Shown: piece after piece, positions 63,933 to 64,000 of the stretch | How the letters are laid out: the number at the start of each line of letters is the position of its first letter | How positions within the stretch are numbered: the stretch's first letter is position 1 | Made by a program: the position numbers and the translations under genes | Notes under the pieces: model-generated | What the model was told of the DNA's origin: nothing | The model's input: only the letters and a program-made list of their open reading frames with translations | The model's database searches: none | Assembly: GCA_963674475.2 (NCBI GenBank) | Contig: CAXXFQ010000033.1 | Location: forward strand, 803,887 to 867,886 | Direction of reading: 5' to 3' | DNA: 64,000 bases | Origin: CAXXFQ01 sp963674475 | Lineage (GTDB): Bacteria; Planctomycetota; Planctomycetia; Pirellulales; Thermoguttaceae

Positions 63933-64000
63933 ATGTCTACAAGAGACCCCAAGGAAAGTAAGTCGTCGACGTCCCGGTCCGGTTCCGGGAAGTCGAAACG
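63933..64000 (+). CDS. Start of probable transcription termination factor Rho, truncated by the window edge
   Basis: ATG 63933 follows AGGAG with 7-nt spacing. The visible 22 residues are MSTRDPKESKSSTSRSGSGK followed by SK, a basic serine-rich opening. In planctomycetes rho commonly follows coaE and starts with a disordered basic extension, so Rho is the best guess, but nothing diagnostic of Rho is inside the window. Confidence 0.4.
   Translation, partial: MSTRDPKESKSSTSRSGSGKSK

Noticed and set aside
1..64000. tRNA, rRNA, riboswitch and insertion-sequence search by eye
   Set aside because: No cloverleaf, conserved rRNA segment, recognised riboswitch core or transposase motif was found; a dedicated scan (tRNAscan-SE, Infernal, ISfinder) could still show one.

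Overview
This 64 kb window looks like a chromosomal segment of a planctomycete, probably Pirellulales-like and high in G+C. The evidence is typical of that group: a DUF1559 prepilin-like protein, PEP-CTERM sorting tails, paired dockerin-type repeats, an 'FEPLEDRRML' leader, an ECF sigma factor beside a WD40 Ser/Thr kinase, a sulfatase, an HzsA-related cytochrome protein, a DUF6800 protein, and the order polA-coaE-(probable rho). LPS genes (waaA, an LptF/LptG permease, an O-antigen-ligase-like protein) indicate an outer membrane. No rRNA, tRNA, CRISPR array, prophage or insertion sequence was recognised.

Layout. 1-2.9 kb (minus): a chimeric prepilin/sialidase gene, a FadR-type regulator, a UroD/MtaA-like protein and an SSS transporter; the last three overlap by ATGA. 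3.2-7.4 kb (plus): ECF sigma factor and WD40 kinase. 7.5-14 kb: four PEP-CTERM proteins around a DUF2461 and a beta-helix gene. 14.3-18.6 kb (plus): an array of small hairpins, then dhaK-dhaL-lsrF-cupin-VOC, which reads as a kinase/thiolase pathway for a phosphorylated ketose. 18.7-26 kb: a 1,340-aa HzsA-related cytochrome/FGE-like protein, an exported Gfo/Idh-like protein, a membrane protein and DUF1559. 26-29.4 kb (minus): SDR, trpD, waaA. 29.7-37.7 kb: two glycosidase-like genes end to end, a dockerin/PEP-CTERM protein, a second prepilin chimera and a GntR/LacI regulator. 38-40 kb (plus): LPS-export permease and PAP2 phosphatase. 40.5-52 kb (minus): seven-repeat propeller protein, MBL hydrolase, O-antigen ligase/TPR protein, dnaB, birA, acnA, DUF6800. 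52-64 kb: dsbD, sulfatase, metallophosphoesterase, a dual-specificity-phosphatase-like gene, a Fic gene with a possible convergent antitoxin, polA, coaE and the start of probable rho.

Many genes that should be intact (polA, acnA, trpD, dsbD, the SDR, the kinase, the sigma factor) are broken by single-base indels, often in homopolymers, while all conserved motifs survive in neighbouring frames. I read these mostly as sequencing or assembly errors. Spans below therefore cover the corrected genes, and confidence refers to gene identity.

The most interesting items are the DhaKL-LsrF cluster, which resembles an AI-2-type catabolic branch without lsrK, lsrG or importer genes; two independent fusions of the DUF1559 prepilin leader to unrelated protein bodies; a 110-bp palindromic repeat whose folding is conserved between two diverged copies; and the Fic/antitoxin arrangement.
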